A stretch of DNA of 64,000 bases from Candidatus Sodalis pierantonius str. SOPE (GTDB lineage: Bacteria; Pseudomonadota; Gammaproteobacteria; Enterobacterales; Enterobacteriaceae). The position numbers and the translations under genes were made by a program. Positions 48,414 to 56,236 of this stretch are shown here, piece after piece. The stretch covers positions 2,356,001 to 2,420,000 of the forward strand of contig NZ_CP006568.1 of assembly GCF_000517405.1 (NCBI RefSeq). The letters are read 5' to 3'. Each line of letters opens with the position of its first letter. The first letter of the stretch is position 1. The notes beneath the pieces are model-generated. The model worked only from the letters and a program-made list of their open reading frames with translations. It did no database searches and was not told the origin of the DNA.

Positions 48414-50074
48414 TGTCACAAACGATTATCACTACAGCCTTTGAGCAATGGAAAGCCCAGGAAGCTGCCGAGGGAAAGTCGGTGGTGCTGGATGAGTTTG
48501 TCTTTGCACAGGTGCCGGGGCTAGATCCTGCCGCGCCCATCGACCGTAACGAAACCTTGCCCGCGGCCGAACATATCGTACACCGCCAGGCAGTGAACAA
48601 GACCGGCGTCGTCAATCAGCATGCGGTGGTGTATGCGGTGACGCTGGGAACGGAGGTCGGCGACTTTGATTTTAACTGGATTGGCCTGGCGAATCGGGCC
48701 AGCGGCACGTTGGCGATGATTGTGCATGCGCCGGTGCAACGCAAGCGGGCCACAGCGAACGGTCAACAAGGCAATGCCATTACGCGCTCCTTTTTGATGG
48801 CGTATACCGGTGCGGCAGTGGAAACTGGTATCACCACGCCCGCCGAAAGCTGGCAGATTGATTTTACCGCCCGGCTGTCCGGCCTGGATGAACACCAGCG
48901 CCTGATTAACCTTGACCATTACGGCGCGGCCGCTTTCTTTGGTGACGGTTTTCGGGTCACGCGCAGCGGCCAGCGGTATACGGTCACCGCCGGTATTGGC
49001 TATATCGGCGGACTGCGGGCTGAACTGACGAAAAATCAACCTTTGACCATGCGGGCCACGCCAAGCCGCGTCTGGGTAGATGCCAGCCTGCAAGGGAATG
49101 TGGTGAGCCGCTGGGAGACGGTTATCACCTTTTCCCTGGGCGAGGCCAAAACCGATTACGTGGATGAGAGCGGCTTTGCCCATTATGTGTTTGCCCTGGC
49201 GCGCATTGACGAGGACGGTACGGTAACCGACCTGCGACCGGCCGGATCGCTGTCAGAGCAGGCGGCCAACAACGCCTATCTGCGCATGGATGACAATCTG
49301 TCGGCGCTCACCGACAAGGCGAAGAGCCGGAAACATCTGGGGCTGGGGAAACTGTCGACACAAGACAGCGAACAGGCGGCAACGCTGACCCGGGCGGGGA
49401 TTAGTGCGCTGAGCAATGCCACTGACAGCGAGGAGGACACAAAAGCGGCGACGCCCAAAGCCGTCAAAACGGTGCAGGATAACGCCAACCGTCGGCTCGA
49501 AAAGACGCAAAATCTGGCTGACCTGCCAGACAAAGGCATCGCTCGTCATCATCTGAATGTTCATAGTAAAAATGACGCTGATGGTCGCTACTACCAGAAA
49601 ACCGGCGGTACCGTCACTGGCTCCATGATTTTACTGGGTCGCCACATCATATTGCAGGGGGATGACCGCAAGCATTTGGGTTTTCATAATCAGAACGGTA
49701 GCGTTCGCATGTGGCTTTACAAAGACAAGGGGGGTGATGGCGTTCGGTTAAACAACGGCAATGACGGCGGCGGAAATGGGGTTTTCAATAAAAACGGGCA
49801 TTTTTACTCTCCGCAGGCACTCCATGCCGCAGGGGCGACCTATCAAGAAGATGGCAATATTCACGGGCCGGTATGGGGCGGGCATCTCAGCGGCTGGATA
49901 GAGAAACGTATTCACGAATCCTCTGCTTTCTGGGTAGTAGATGGTAATAACTGGTGGCGCAAGGATTTTCGCGCAGGTATTGAATTTATTACTCAGGGCG
50001 GATTTGTAGAAGGTGATAGAAATACACATCGCCGAGTGAATCGAGCCTGTTTAGAAATTTGTGTATTTGCCTGA
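48413..50074 (+). CDS. Phage tail fibre protein, 3' end replaced by IS256 sequence
   Basis: 553 residues starting MSQTIITTAFEQWKAQEAAEG. The N-terminal attachment domain is the DUF3751 type (FVFAQVPGLDP, FDFNWIGLANRASG), followed by a region of fibre repeats (NAYLRMDDNLSALTDKAKSRKHLGL, ATPKAVKTVQDNANRRLEKTQNLADLPDK) and a distal part (GFHNQNGSVRMWLYKD, WGGHLSGWIEKRI). At 50043 the IS256 element begins, so the last 10 residues (ACLEICVFA region) are IS-coded. The natural end, probably about 10-60 residues, is missing. The start overlaps the previous stop. Confidence 0.88.
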   Translation: MSQTIITTAFEQWKAQEAAEGKSVVLDEFVFAQVPGLDPAAPIDRNETLPAAEHIVHRQAVNKTGVVNQHAVVYAVTLGTEVGDFDFNWIGLANRASGTLAMIVHAPVQRKRATANGQQGNAITRSFLMAYTGAAVETGITTPAESWQIDFTARLSGLDEHQRLINLDHYGAAAFFGDGFRVTRSGQRYTVTAGIGYIGGLRAELTKNQPLTMRATPSRVWVDASLQGNVVSRWETVITFSLGEAKTDYVDESGFAHYVFALARIDEDGTVTDLRPAGSLSEQAANNAYLRMDDNLSALTDKAKSRKHLGLGKLSTQDSEQAATLTRAGISALSNATDSEEDTKAATPKAVKTVQDNANRRLEKTQNLADLPDKGIARHHLNVHSKNDADGRYYQKTGGTVTGSMILLGRHIILQGDDRKHLGFHNQNGSVRMWLYKDKGGDGVRLNNGNDGGGNGVFNKNGHFYSPQALHAAGATYQEDGNIHGPVWGGHLSGWIEKRIHESSAFWVVDGNNWWRKDFRAGIEFITQGGFVEGDRNTHRRVNRACLEICVFA

Positions 50075-51357
50075 TTTTGATATGTTCAATCCAACATCAA
50101 AAACAGGTTAATTTATGGACGAAAAACAGTTGCAGGCTCTGGCTAACGAACTGGCCAAAAATCTCAAAACCCCTGAAGATCTCAGTCACTTCGATCGGCG
50201 GCTGAAAAAAATTAGCGTCGAAGCAGCTCTCAATGCCGAAATGACCCATCACCTCGGCTACGATAAAAATCAGCCTAAACCGGGGACCAACGCCCGCAAC
50301 GGCTATTCCACAAAAACCGTTACCACTGGCGATGGCCCGCTGGCGCTGCGTACTCCGCGCGATCGTGACGGTTCCTTTGAACCGCAACTGGTGAAGAAGA
50401 ACCAGACCCGGATTACCGGGATGGATAACCAGATTTTATCGTTGTACACCAAAGGGATGACCACCCGCGAGATCGCCGCCGCGTTCAAAGAGCTGTATGA
50501 CGCCGATGTCTCGCCGGCGCTGGTCTCAAAGGTCACCGATGCGGTCATGGAGCAGGTTGTTGAATGGCAAAACCGGCCTCTGGATGCAGTCTATCCCATT
50601 GTTTATCTTGACTGTATCGTTCTAAAAGTCCGGCAGGACAGCCGCATCATCAACAAATCTGTGTTCCTGGCGCTGGGCATCAACATCGAAGGCCAGAAAG
50701 AGTTGCTAGGTATGTGGCTGGCCGAAAATGAAGGCGCAAAGTTCTGGCTGAACGTGCTGACAGAGCTGAAAAACCGCGGCCTGAACGATATCCTTATCGC
50801 CTGCGTAGACGGGCTGAAAGGTTTCCCTGACGCTATTAACGCGGTGTATCCGGAGGCGCGGCTCCAGCTGTGTATCGTGCATATGGTGCGCAACAGCCTG
50901 CGGTTCGTCTCCTGGAAGGACTACAAGGCCGTCACCCGCGACCTGAAAGCTATCTATCAGGCCCCTACGGAAGAAGCCGGCTTGCAGGCGCTGGAAGCGT
51001 TCTCCAGTGCCTGGGACATCCGCTACCCGCAAATAAGTCGAAGCTGGCAGGCAAACTGGGCCAATCTGGCCACGTTCTTTGCCTACCCAACGGACATCCG
51101 CAAGGTGATCTACACGACCAACGCCATCGAGTCGTTAAACAGCGTGATCCGGCATGCCATCAAAAAGCGCAAGGTGTTCCCGACCGACGACGCAGTGAAA
51201 AAGGTGGTGTGGCTGGCGATACAGGCGGCCTCACAGAAATGGACAATGCCTTTGAGGGACTGACGCATGGCAATGAGCCGCTTTATTATCGAGTTCGGTG
51301 ACCGCCTGGACGGTCACTTCTGAGAAAAGGCATTTACACAGAATCGTGTACAGGGTC
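50043..51357 (+). mobile_element. IS256-family element, copy D, inside the prophage tail-fibre locus
   Basis: 1315 bp with both ends. Left flank is the tail fibre gene and right flank the end of the fibre assembly gene; the 8 bases at each side (AGTGAATC, TGCCATAG) differ, so there is no target duplication. The normal link of the two genes has been lost. Confidence 0.95.
50115..51263 (+). pseudogene. IS256-family transposase (copy D), late nonsense codon
   Basis: Matches copy C up to QKWTMPLRD, where TGG (Trp) has become TGA at 51261-51263. The remaining 19 residues (RMAMSRFIIEFGDRLDGHF) follow in the same frame. The three catalytic acids are before the stop, so partial function is not excluded. 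One residue (FDRRLKK for FDRLLKK) differs near the N-terminus. Confidence 0.9.
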
Positions 51358-51358
51358 T

Positions 51359-51511
51359 GCCATAGCCCCACTCCAGGACGCTGTAGACCTCGACATGGCA
51401 ACGGATGCCGAAAAAGCCGCTCTGCTGGCGTGGAAGAAATACCGCGTACTGCTAAACCGCGTGGATATCACCCAGGTGCCGGATATTGACTGGCCGGATC
51501 CGCCCGCATGA
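51359..51511 (+). pseudogene. Phage tail fibre assembly protein (Tfa), C-terminal fragment
   Basis: A 50-codon frame open from the IS border reads AIAPLQDAVDLDMAT then EKAALLAWKKYRVLLNRVD and ends DWPDPPA-stop. This is the conserved C-terminus of Tfa chaperones (family pattern LxxWKxYRVxLNRVD...WPxxP). The N-terminal 100 or so residues are gone with the IS256 insertion. Confidence 0.88.
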
Positions 51512-52221
51512 TATGGCGCAAGACAACACTACGTTTGACTGATAGCCTGCCGCCTCTAACCTGCACCGTCCTGCCTGTACACCCCTGGACGCCGGGAGTG
51601 GGACGTACTGTCGCCTCGGGAAGCTACCTGAGTCCACAAAATGCCGTGCACTGGCTGGCGCAAAAGCTGTCTGGCACCGGGCGCAACCTGCGCGTGATGG
51701 TGGTGATGCTCTGCGCCACCTCACAGCCGGAATTTATGTCCCTGCTCGCCGCCTTCTCAGCGGTGTTACCCCTGCCAGTGCTGGGGCAAGTCTCACGCAT
51801 GGCGCAAACAGCGGCCACGCAGGCCATCACCCGTATGCAGCTTCCGCCTAAAGCTGGCGGCGGCTTACCCGTCCCGCTGCCGTTATCTGCCGACACACTG
51901 CGTCTGGCGCAACGGGCCAACATCATGGCAGAGACAAAGGCGGAGGCGGCCAGCGGGGCCAGTGTGGCGCAACTACAGGCTCACTTAACCGCGCTGTCTG
52001 ACGCGCGCCAGTCGGCCCACGATGCTATCGGTCAGGCTCTGGGAGACCTGAGCCAGAAAAGCGTCAACGCCTGGGTATTTACTGGCGAAGGACTGGCGGC
52101 CAACATGCAAAAATAGGTGCCGCAGCCCGATGCGGTGATGACCCTGGCGACGCTGTTTGCCGGAGAAGAGGTATCCGCACTGGAGGCGATGGTCCATGAC
52201 AATCATCACATTGGCCCTTGA
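51508..52221 (+). pseudogene. Phage virion-associated protein of unknown function, amber codon
   Basis: Start MIWRKTTLRLTDSLPPLTC overlaps the tfa stop (ATGA). The frame is intact for 202 residues to ANMQK, then TAG at 52114-52116, then the same frame continues VPQPDAVMTLATLFAGEE to TGA 52219-52221, which overlaps the next gene start. The middle part is Ala/Gln-rich and helical (AEAASGASVAQLQAHLTALSD). I do not recognise the family. Its position between fibre assembly and baseplate genes suggests a tail component. Confidence 0.7.
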
Positions 52222-52731
52222 TGGCGAAGCACTGCCGCTAAAAAGCCTGATGGTGACGCCCACCATGCAGTTTCAGGAAAAAGGCCAGTCGGGGCAAACC
52301 TCCAGCACCGCCAACGCGGAGCAGGGCATCAAGCCCAAGGAGCTGCGCGTCTCTGGCGTTATCCCGTTTACGGAGTCCGAGGTGCTGACGCGCCTATTTG
52401 CCCTGGCTGAAGCCACCGAGAGCGGCAGGCTGAAGCGCTACCGCGTGGCGAATCATACCGCCCAGGCCATCAATTTTCGGCTGGCGACGTTTAGCGGCTC
52501 GATAGAGGCCCGAAGCAGGACGGTAAACAAGCCTGGTTGGTGACATTCACGTTACGCGAACATCTGAGCGTGCCCGAGAAGAAAGACGCACGCGAAGGCA
52601 GTCAAACCGCCGCCCAGAAACAGAGTCCGGGCAAGGGGCCAGCAAACGGCCCCCCGGCGGCAGAGAGCGACGAACAATTAAGCTGGTTTGAACGCAAGGT
52701 GCTCAAACCCGTCAATGACGCGCTGGGGTAA
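52196..52731 (+). pseudogene. Phage baseplate complex protein, frameshifted
   Basis: Start MTIITLALDGEALPLKSLMV, with conserved SGQTSSTANAEQGIKPKEL and VSGVIPFTESEVLTRLFALA. One base is missing near 52515: the first frame ends EARSRTVNKPGW, while the other frame gives DGKQAWLVTFTLREHLSVPEKK and runs to NDALG at 52731. I place it with the LysM-less baseplate adaptors seen before the spike gene of related phages; this is inference. Confidence 0.75.
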
Positions 52732-52735
52732 GACT

Positions 52736-54202
52736 ATGAAACCGATTAAACGACTGATGCTGTCAGGGGATACGGTGCCGTTGGTTGACGTAAACCTGAT
52801 ACTGGAGATAAGCGCCAGCGGGCACGGATTTATCACCGCCCAGACGGAAAAGGACTACAGCGGTAAGCTGGTCCGCCTTGATATCGGCTACCCTGAGCGG
52901 GTATTGCGCTGGTTTACCGGCTTTGTTGAACGTGCGCAACCTGCCGGAAAAGGCTTTCAACGCCTCTTTGTCCGCGAGATGAGCGGCATCTTTGACCACC
53001 CCTGGCCCTGTTCATTCCAGCACCCGACCTTGCGCCAGATAGCGGAGTGGATACAGGCCCAAAGCGGCCTCAGCGTGGTCCTGCCGACCGCGTCAAATGA
53101 CACCGATACCCCCATTCCCCATTTTACCCACAGCGGCAGCGGCTATCAGCTGCTGGCCACCCTGGGGCCGGCATTTGGTATACAAGACTACCTTTGGCAG
53201 CCGCTGCCGGACGGCGGTATTTACCTGGGCGGTGCCGCGCACTCCCTGTTTGCCGGCAAACCGGTCTCTATCCCCCCGGAATTCAGCCAGACACAGGCGG
53301 CAGGCAATACGCTAACGCTGCCCATGGTGCCCAGCCTGCGCCCCGGCGTGGTCGTCAACGGCAAGCCGCTGATCACGGTACGCCTGGAAAATGACACCAT
53401 GGCGCTGACCTGGCAGGCTGCCAACCCGCTGACGGGAAAAACTACGGCCAAATCACCCGCCCAGCGCCAGATTGATGCAGCCTACCCGGAACTGTCCGCC
53501 GGGCTGCATCTGCCGAAATTTGCGCGGGTCGAGGGGCCGAGCGAAGCGGTCAGTCGGGGTGACTTGGCCGATCCGTTCCGCCCGCGTTACGCGGTGGATG
53601 TTCAATTACTGGATGCGGACGGCAACCCGGCAGCGAATACGCCGGTATATCCGGCCGTACCGCTCCCCCTGCCGATGGCCGGCGCAGAGTCGGGGCTGTT
53701 CCATTTTCCGCCGCCGGGTACGCTCCTTGAAATCGGTTTTACCGAGGGTCGCCCGGATAAGCCCTTTGTGCGCCAAATCCTCGCCCACGGCCAGACCTTG
53801 CCCGATATCAAACCCGGCGAACAGCTTCAGCAACAACGCGCGGAAGTGTTCCAGCGCGTCCCCGTGGCGGGCGACTGGGAGCGCCAGACAGATCAGTCTA
53901 TCCGCGAAAACGCCCAGCACCGTGAAATCACGGCGGATAGCGAAAACCGCACACTGGTGACTCGCACCACCACGGTACAGGCCACGGACAAGACCACGGT
54001 ACTGGGCGGCGCCCGTCTTCTGGCCGGCAGTATCCAGCAGATCGCCGAGGGCGATTACAGTGTGGCGACCCGCGCACACTACGTCGCCAGTATCGGGCAA
54101 AACGCGACAACGGACATTGGCGGAGACCTGATAGAGAAAATCGGCAACATCCGCCGTAGTCTGGCGACAGCACGCCAGGGCCGCGTCATCGCCACGAAAT
54201 AA
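52736..54202 (+). CDS. Phage baseplate spike-like protein (gpV/VgrG-related)
   Basis: 488 residues starting MKPIKRLMLSGDTVPLVD. The N-terminal half resembles gpD/VgrG hub domains (RQIAEWIQAQSGLSVVLP, YLWQPLPDGGIYLGG). The centre has an OB-fold spike part (PLPMAGAESGLFHFPPPGTL, EIGFTEGRPDKPFVRQIL). The end is a beta-repeat (TTVQATDKTTVLGGARLLAGS). Intact frame, last clear prophage gene on this side. The role as hub-spike fusion is inferred from layout. Confidence 0.8.
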   Translation: MKPIKRLMLSGDTVPLVDVNLILEISASGHGFITAQTEKDYSGKLVRLDIGYPERVLRWFTGFVERAQPAGKGFQRLFVREMSGIFDHPWPCSFQHPTLRQIAEWIQAQSGLSVVLPTASNDTDTPIPHFTHSGSGYQLLATLGPAFGIQDYLWQPLPDGGIYLGGAAHSLFAGKPVSIPPEFSQTQAAGNTLTLPMVPSLRPGVVVNGKPLITVRLENDTMALTWQAANPLTGKTTAKSPAQRQIDAAYPELSAGLHLPKFARVEGPSEAVSRGDLADPFRPRYAVDVQLLDADGNPAANTPVYPAVPLPLPMAGAESGLFHFPPPGTLLEIGFTEGRPDKPFVRQILAHGQTLPDIKPGEQLQQQRAEVFQRVPVAGDWERQTDQSIRENAQHREITADSENRTLVTRTTTVQATDKTTVLGGARLLAGSIQQIAEGDYSVATRAHYVASIGQNATTDIGGDLIEKIGNIRRSLATARQGRVIATK

Positions 54203-54856
54203 GCGCATCCTCCACGGAAACGGCGCTACACCGCACCCGCCTGCACACTTTGCATCGTAAAATTTTTTCAAAATGGCCTGCCTACAAATCACCCCGCCAG
54301 CCCGCGCCCGTGCTTGGGCTTTTGGGCGACAGGCGAAATTGTAAAGTGTGAAAAGAATTTCAGTTTTTTACAGTTTTTGGCAGCAGAGAGATACCCCACG
54401 TAAAGCACATCCCATTGAAGTCACAGGAAAAATCATGGATTACGTGGCGAACAGCATAAAATCAGCGCTGAAAAGGCAAGGCAGACTTTTACAGAAAACC
54501 CAGGCGTGGCGCGCCTTACGGGCGAACAGGTGGCGAAGAGGGCTTTTCAATTTTTTTCACAACTGATTGGGCTGGTAGCGTCTCGGCAGAGCCGTCAACC
54601 ACGTGACGAAATCGACTGGCGTAACGTGCGGAATGAGGCTTTACGTGGTGATTTCGTGGGCGGGTAAGAATTTGCAGAGAAGAGGATTACTGTTACACTT
54701 CGCGCGGGTGCTCTGGATCTTTCTGTCCTGAGCCTCAGCAAAAGGCAGAAAGAGAAAGGCTCCGAATCGATGTTAATCAACCCGAGGCCACTCTAATGCT
54801 TACACAACATAAAAGGTAGCCTCTTCCACGCCGAAAGGCAAGATAAGGAGGCCAGG
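54203..54856. other. Stretch after the prophage tail genes with hok-type leader
   Basis: No large gene. 54203-54430 shows nothing recognisable. A small candidate frame is listed at 54506-54667. From about 54690 to 54856 the sequence has the look of a hok-family mRNA leader (AT-rich promoter-like part, AGAAAGAGAAAGGCTCCGAA, ATGTTAATCAACCCGAGGCC), where an antisense Sok-type RNA would be expected on the minus strand. Confidence 0.5.
54506..54667 (+). CDS. Small hypothetical protein, 53 aa, between prophage and hok-like gene
   Basis: I do not recognise it. The frame begins at GTG 54506 (open further to 54419 without ATG) and reads VARLTGEQVAKRAFQFFSQL followed by IGLVASRQSRQPRDEIDWRN and ends at TAA 54665-54667. 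Composition looks protein-like. It overlaps a different frame from ATG 54435 (MDYVANSIKSALKRQ), which is more basic and less convincing. It may be the C-terminal end of a phage gene that has lost its start. Confidence 0.35.
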   Translation: MARLTGEQVAKRAFQFFSQLIGLVASRQSRQPRDEIDWRNVRNEALRGDFVGG

Positions 54857-55009
54857 ATGCCGCAAAAATTCGCTATCACCGCTCTGGTGGTTATTTGTAT
54901 CACCTTACTGGTGTTTACCTGGATAACCCGGAAATCACTCTGTGAGATCCATATCAGAAAAGGCGAAACGGAGGTTGCGGCCATAATGGCTTACGAATCT
55001 GTGAGGTAA
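54857..55009 (+). CDS. Hok/Gef-family type I toxin
   Basis: 50 residues, ATG 54857 with AAGGAGGCC just upstream, stop TAA 55007-55009. It reads MPQKFAITALVVICITLLVF then TWITRKSLCEIHIRKGETEV and AAIMAYESVR. This is the Hok layout: one membrane helix, the conserved Cys (LCE), RxGxTEVAA and the final AYE. Length is normal (50-52 aa). Overexpressed Hok proteins collapse the membrane potential, and translation is normally held back by mRNA folding and a Sok antisense RNA. There is no lesion. A GC-rich hairpin follows at once (55016-55045), as in hok transcripts. It sits at the border of a prophage remnant, fitting plasmid/phage origin. Confidence 0.9.
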   Translation: MPQKFAITALVVICITLLVFTWITRKSLCEIHIRKGETEVAAIMAYESVR

Positions 55010-55015
55010 GGCAAC

Positions 55016-55045
55016 CCAACGGCGGGGCTTGTCCTCGCCCGTTGG
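55016..55045 (+). terminator. Hairpin directly after the hok-like gene
   Basis: Arms CCAACGGCGGGG (55016-55027) and CCTCGCCCGTTGG (55033-55045) with a CTTGT loop, followed by TTGTTT. It may be a terminator or the 3' structure that folds back in hok mRNAs. Confidence 0.6.
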
Positions 55046-55082
55046 TTGTTTGAGCGGAGATCCGTGAGCGCCCATTTTTCCG

Positions 55083-55106
55083 GCCAGCCTCAGCGCTGGC
55101 TTTTTT
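55083..55106 (+). terminator. Second terminator-like hairpin
   Basis: GCCAGC (55083-55088) / GCTGGC (55095-55100) followed by six T (55101-55106). A plausible end for the hok-like transcript. Confidence 0.65.
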
Positions 55107-55118
55107 ATGTCCCAAAAA

Positions 55119-55139
55119 AAGCCCTGAAGATCAGGGCTT
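55119..55139 (-). terminator. Hairpin ending a minus-strand transcript
   Basis: AAGCCCTGA / TCAGGGCTT around AGA, preceded on the plus strand by seven A, which give a T run on the minus strand. No minus-strand gene is seen to its right (55140-55504 contains no convincing gene), so the transcript it would end is unknown. Confidence 0.55.
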
Positions 55140-55504
55140 GAATCGAAGCGTGGTCAACATGTGGACACAATCTAAAATAAATCCTTTTATTTCAGCCTAT
55201 TAATGCTTATTTTAAAGGCGCCAGGTGGACCTGTGGTGGGGTCAGTTTGGGGCCGCTGCCGCTGCTATCAGCAAAGGCCTGATACGGGTCGGCGGCGGAG
55301 TCAAGTCAACGCTTGCCGCCGCAGCTGGTGTCAGCAACGGCTTGTCGCGGGCCGACGCCGGGTCAAAACAGATCCCGCGCCGCCGGCCGGCGGCGTACCA
55401 ACCTCAGAATCTGTCATCGATCAATGTTGCCGAGGGGCGGACGTTGTAACCTCAAAGACGTAATCGCCGCTCCGCGCCGTCGAACCCAATGTAAGAGGAA
55501 AACG
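55140..55504. other. Spacer before ycfP
   Basis: 365 bases. Frames of 70-86 codons occur around 55203-55463 but are Ala/Arg-rich, lack a ribosome site and overlap each other, so I see no gene. A ribosome site (AAGAGGAAAACG) for ycfP is at the right edge. Confidence 0.4.
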
Positions 55505-56047
55505 ATGATTATTTATTTGCACGGTTTTGATGCCACGAGTCCTGGAAATCACGAAAAGGTCCTGCAATTGCAGTTCATCGATCCCGATGTGCGACTCATC
55601 AGTTACAGTACCCGCCATCCCCGTCACGATATGCAGCATCTGCTTAAGGAAGTGGACAAAATGCAGCAATTGACCGACGACGATCGGCCGCTTATCTGCG
55701 GCGTTGGCTTAGGCGGATTTTGGGCCGAGCGGATCGGTTTTTTATGTGACATGCGCCAGGTGATCCTCAACCCCAATCTTTTTCCCGAAGAGAATATGCC
55801 GGGCAAAATTGATAGGTCCGAGGAATATGTGGATATCGCCACCAAATGCGTGGGGAACTTACGCGAAAAAAACCGCGACCGCTGTCTGGTGCTATTGTCG
55901 CGGCAGGATGATGCGCTGGATGTCAATCGCAGCGCCGGGGTGCTTGCTCCCTTCTATGAAATCATTTGGGATGAGCAGGAAGGCCATAAATTTAAAAACA
56001 TTTCTCCTCATTTACAGCGCATGCAAGCCTTTAAAGCGCTGGGATAA
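55505..56047 (+). CDS. ycfP: YcfP, alpha/beta-hydrolase-like protein of unknown function
   Basis: 180 residues (E. coli 180) of the UPF0227 family. Fold markers are IYLHGFD at the start and GVGLGGFWAERIG, a GxSxGG-like nucleophile elbow in which the usual Ser is Gly or absent, so hydrolase activity is uncertain. The start MIIYLHGFD has AGAGGAAAA upstream. The upstream partner nagZ is not seen; the downstream partner ndh is. Intact. Confidence 0.94.
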   Translation: MIIYLHGFDATSPGNHEKVLQLQFIDPDVRLISYSTRHPRHDMQHLLKEVDKMQQLTDDDRPLICGVGLGGFWAERIGFLCDMRQVILNPNLFPEENMPGKIDRSEEYVDIATKCVGNLREKNRDRCLVLLSRQDDALDVNRSAGVLAPFYEIIWDEQEGHKFKNISPHLQRMQAFKALG

Positions 56048-56093
56048 AAGAGGACAGCAGATGACGTCAGCCATCAGAACAGGCTGAAAAAAA

Positions 56094-56107
56094 TTGATTA
56101 ATATCAA
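56094..56107 (+). promoter_or_regulatory. FNR site upstream of ndh
   Basis: TTGATTAATATCAA is a perfect FNR/CRP-type half-site pair (TTGAT-N4-ATCAA). E. coli ndh has almost the same sequence and is repressed by FNR without oxygen. It lies 130 bases before the ndh start; a promoter with TATGTTATAT-like -10 elements is near 56170-56185. Confidence 0.85.
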
Positions 56108-56236
56108 TTTTGGTATGACCAAATGACCCCTCATGTTATTCTTGCGCAAATAGGGTATTGAGATATAACCATATGTTATATAAGGATGTTTTTTGTTTAC
56201 TCTTAGTTAACGGCCGGTTTACATTTAGGGGGCATT

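Noticed and set aside
54435..54566. 43-codon basic frame MDYVANSIKSALKRQ
   Set aside because: It has a start codon but no ribosome site, and the overlapping frame looks more protein-like. Not enough to call both.
55203..55463. Ala/Gly-rich frames before ycfP
   Set aside because: No ribosome site, low-complexity composition, overlapping alternatives.
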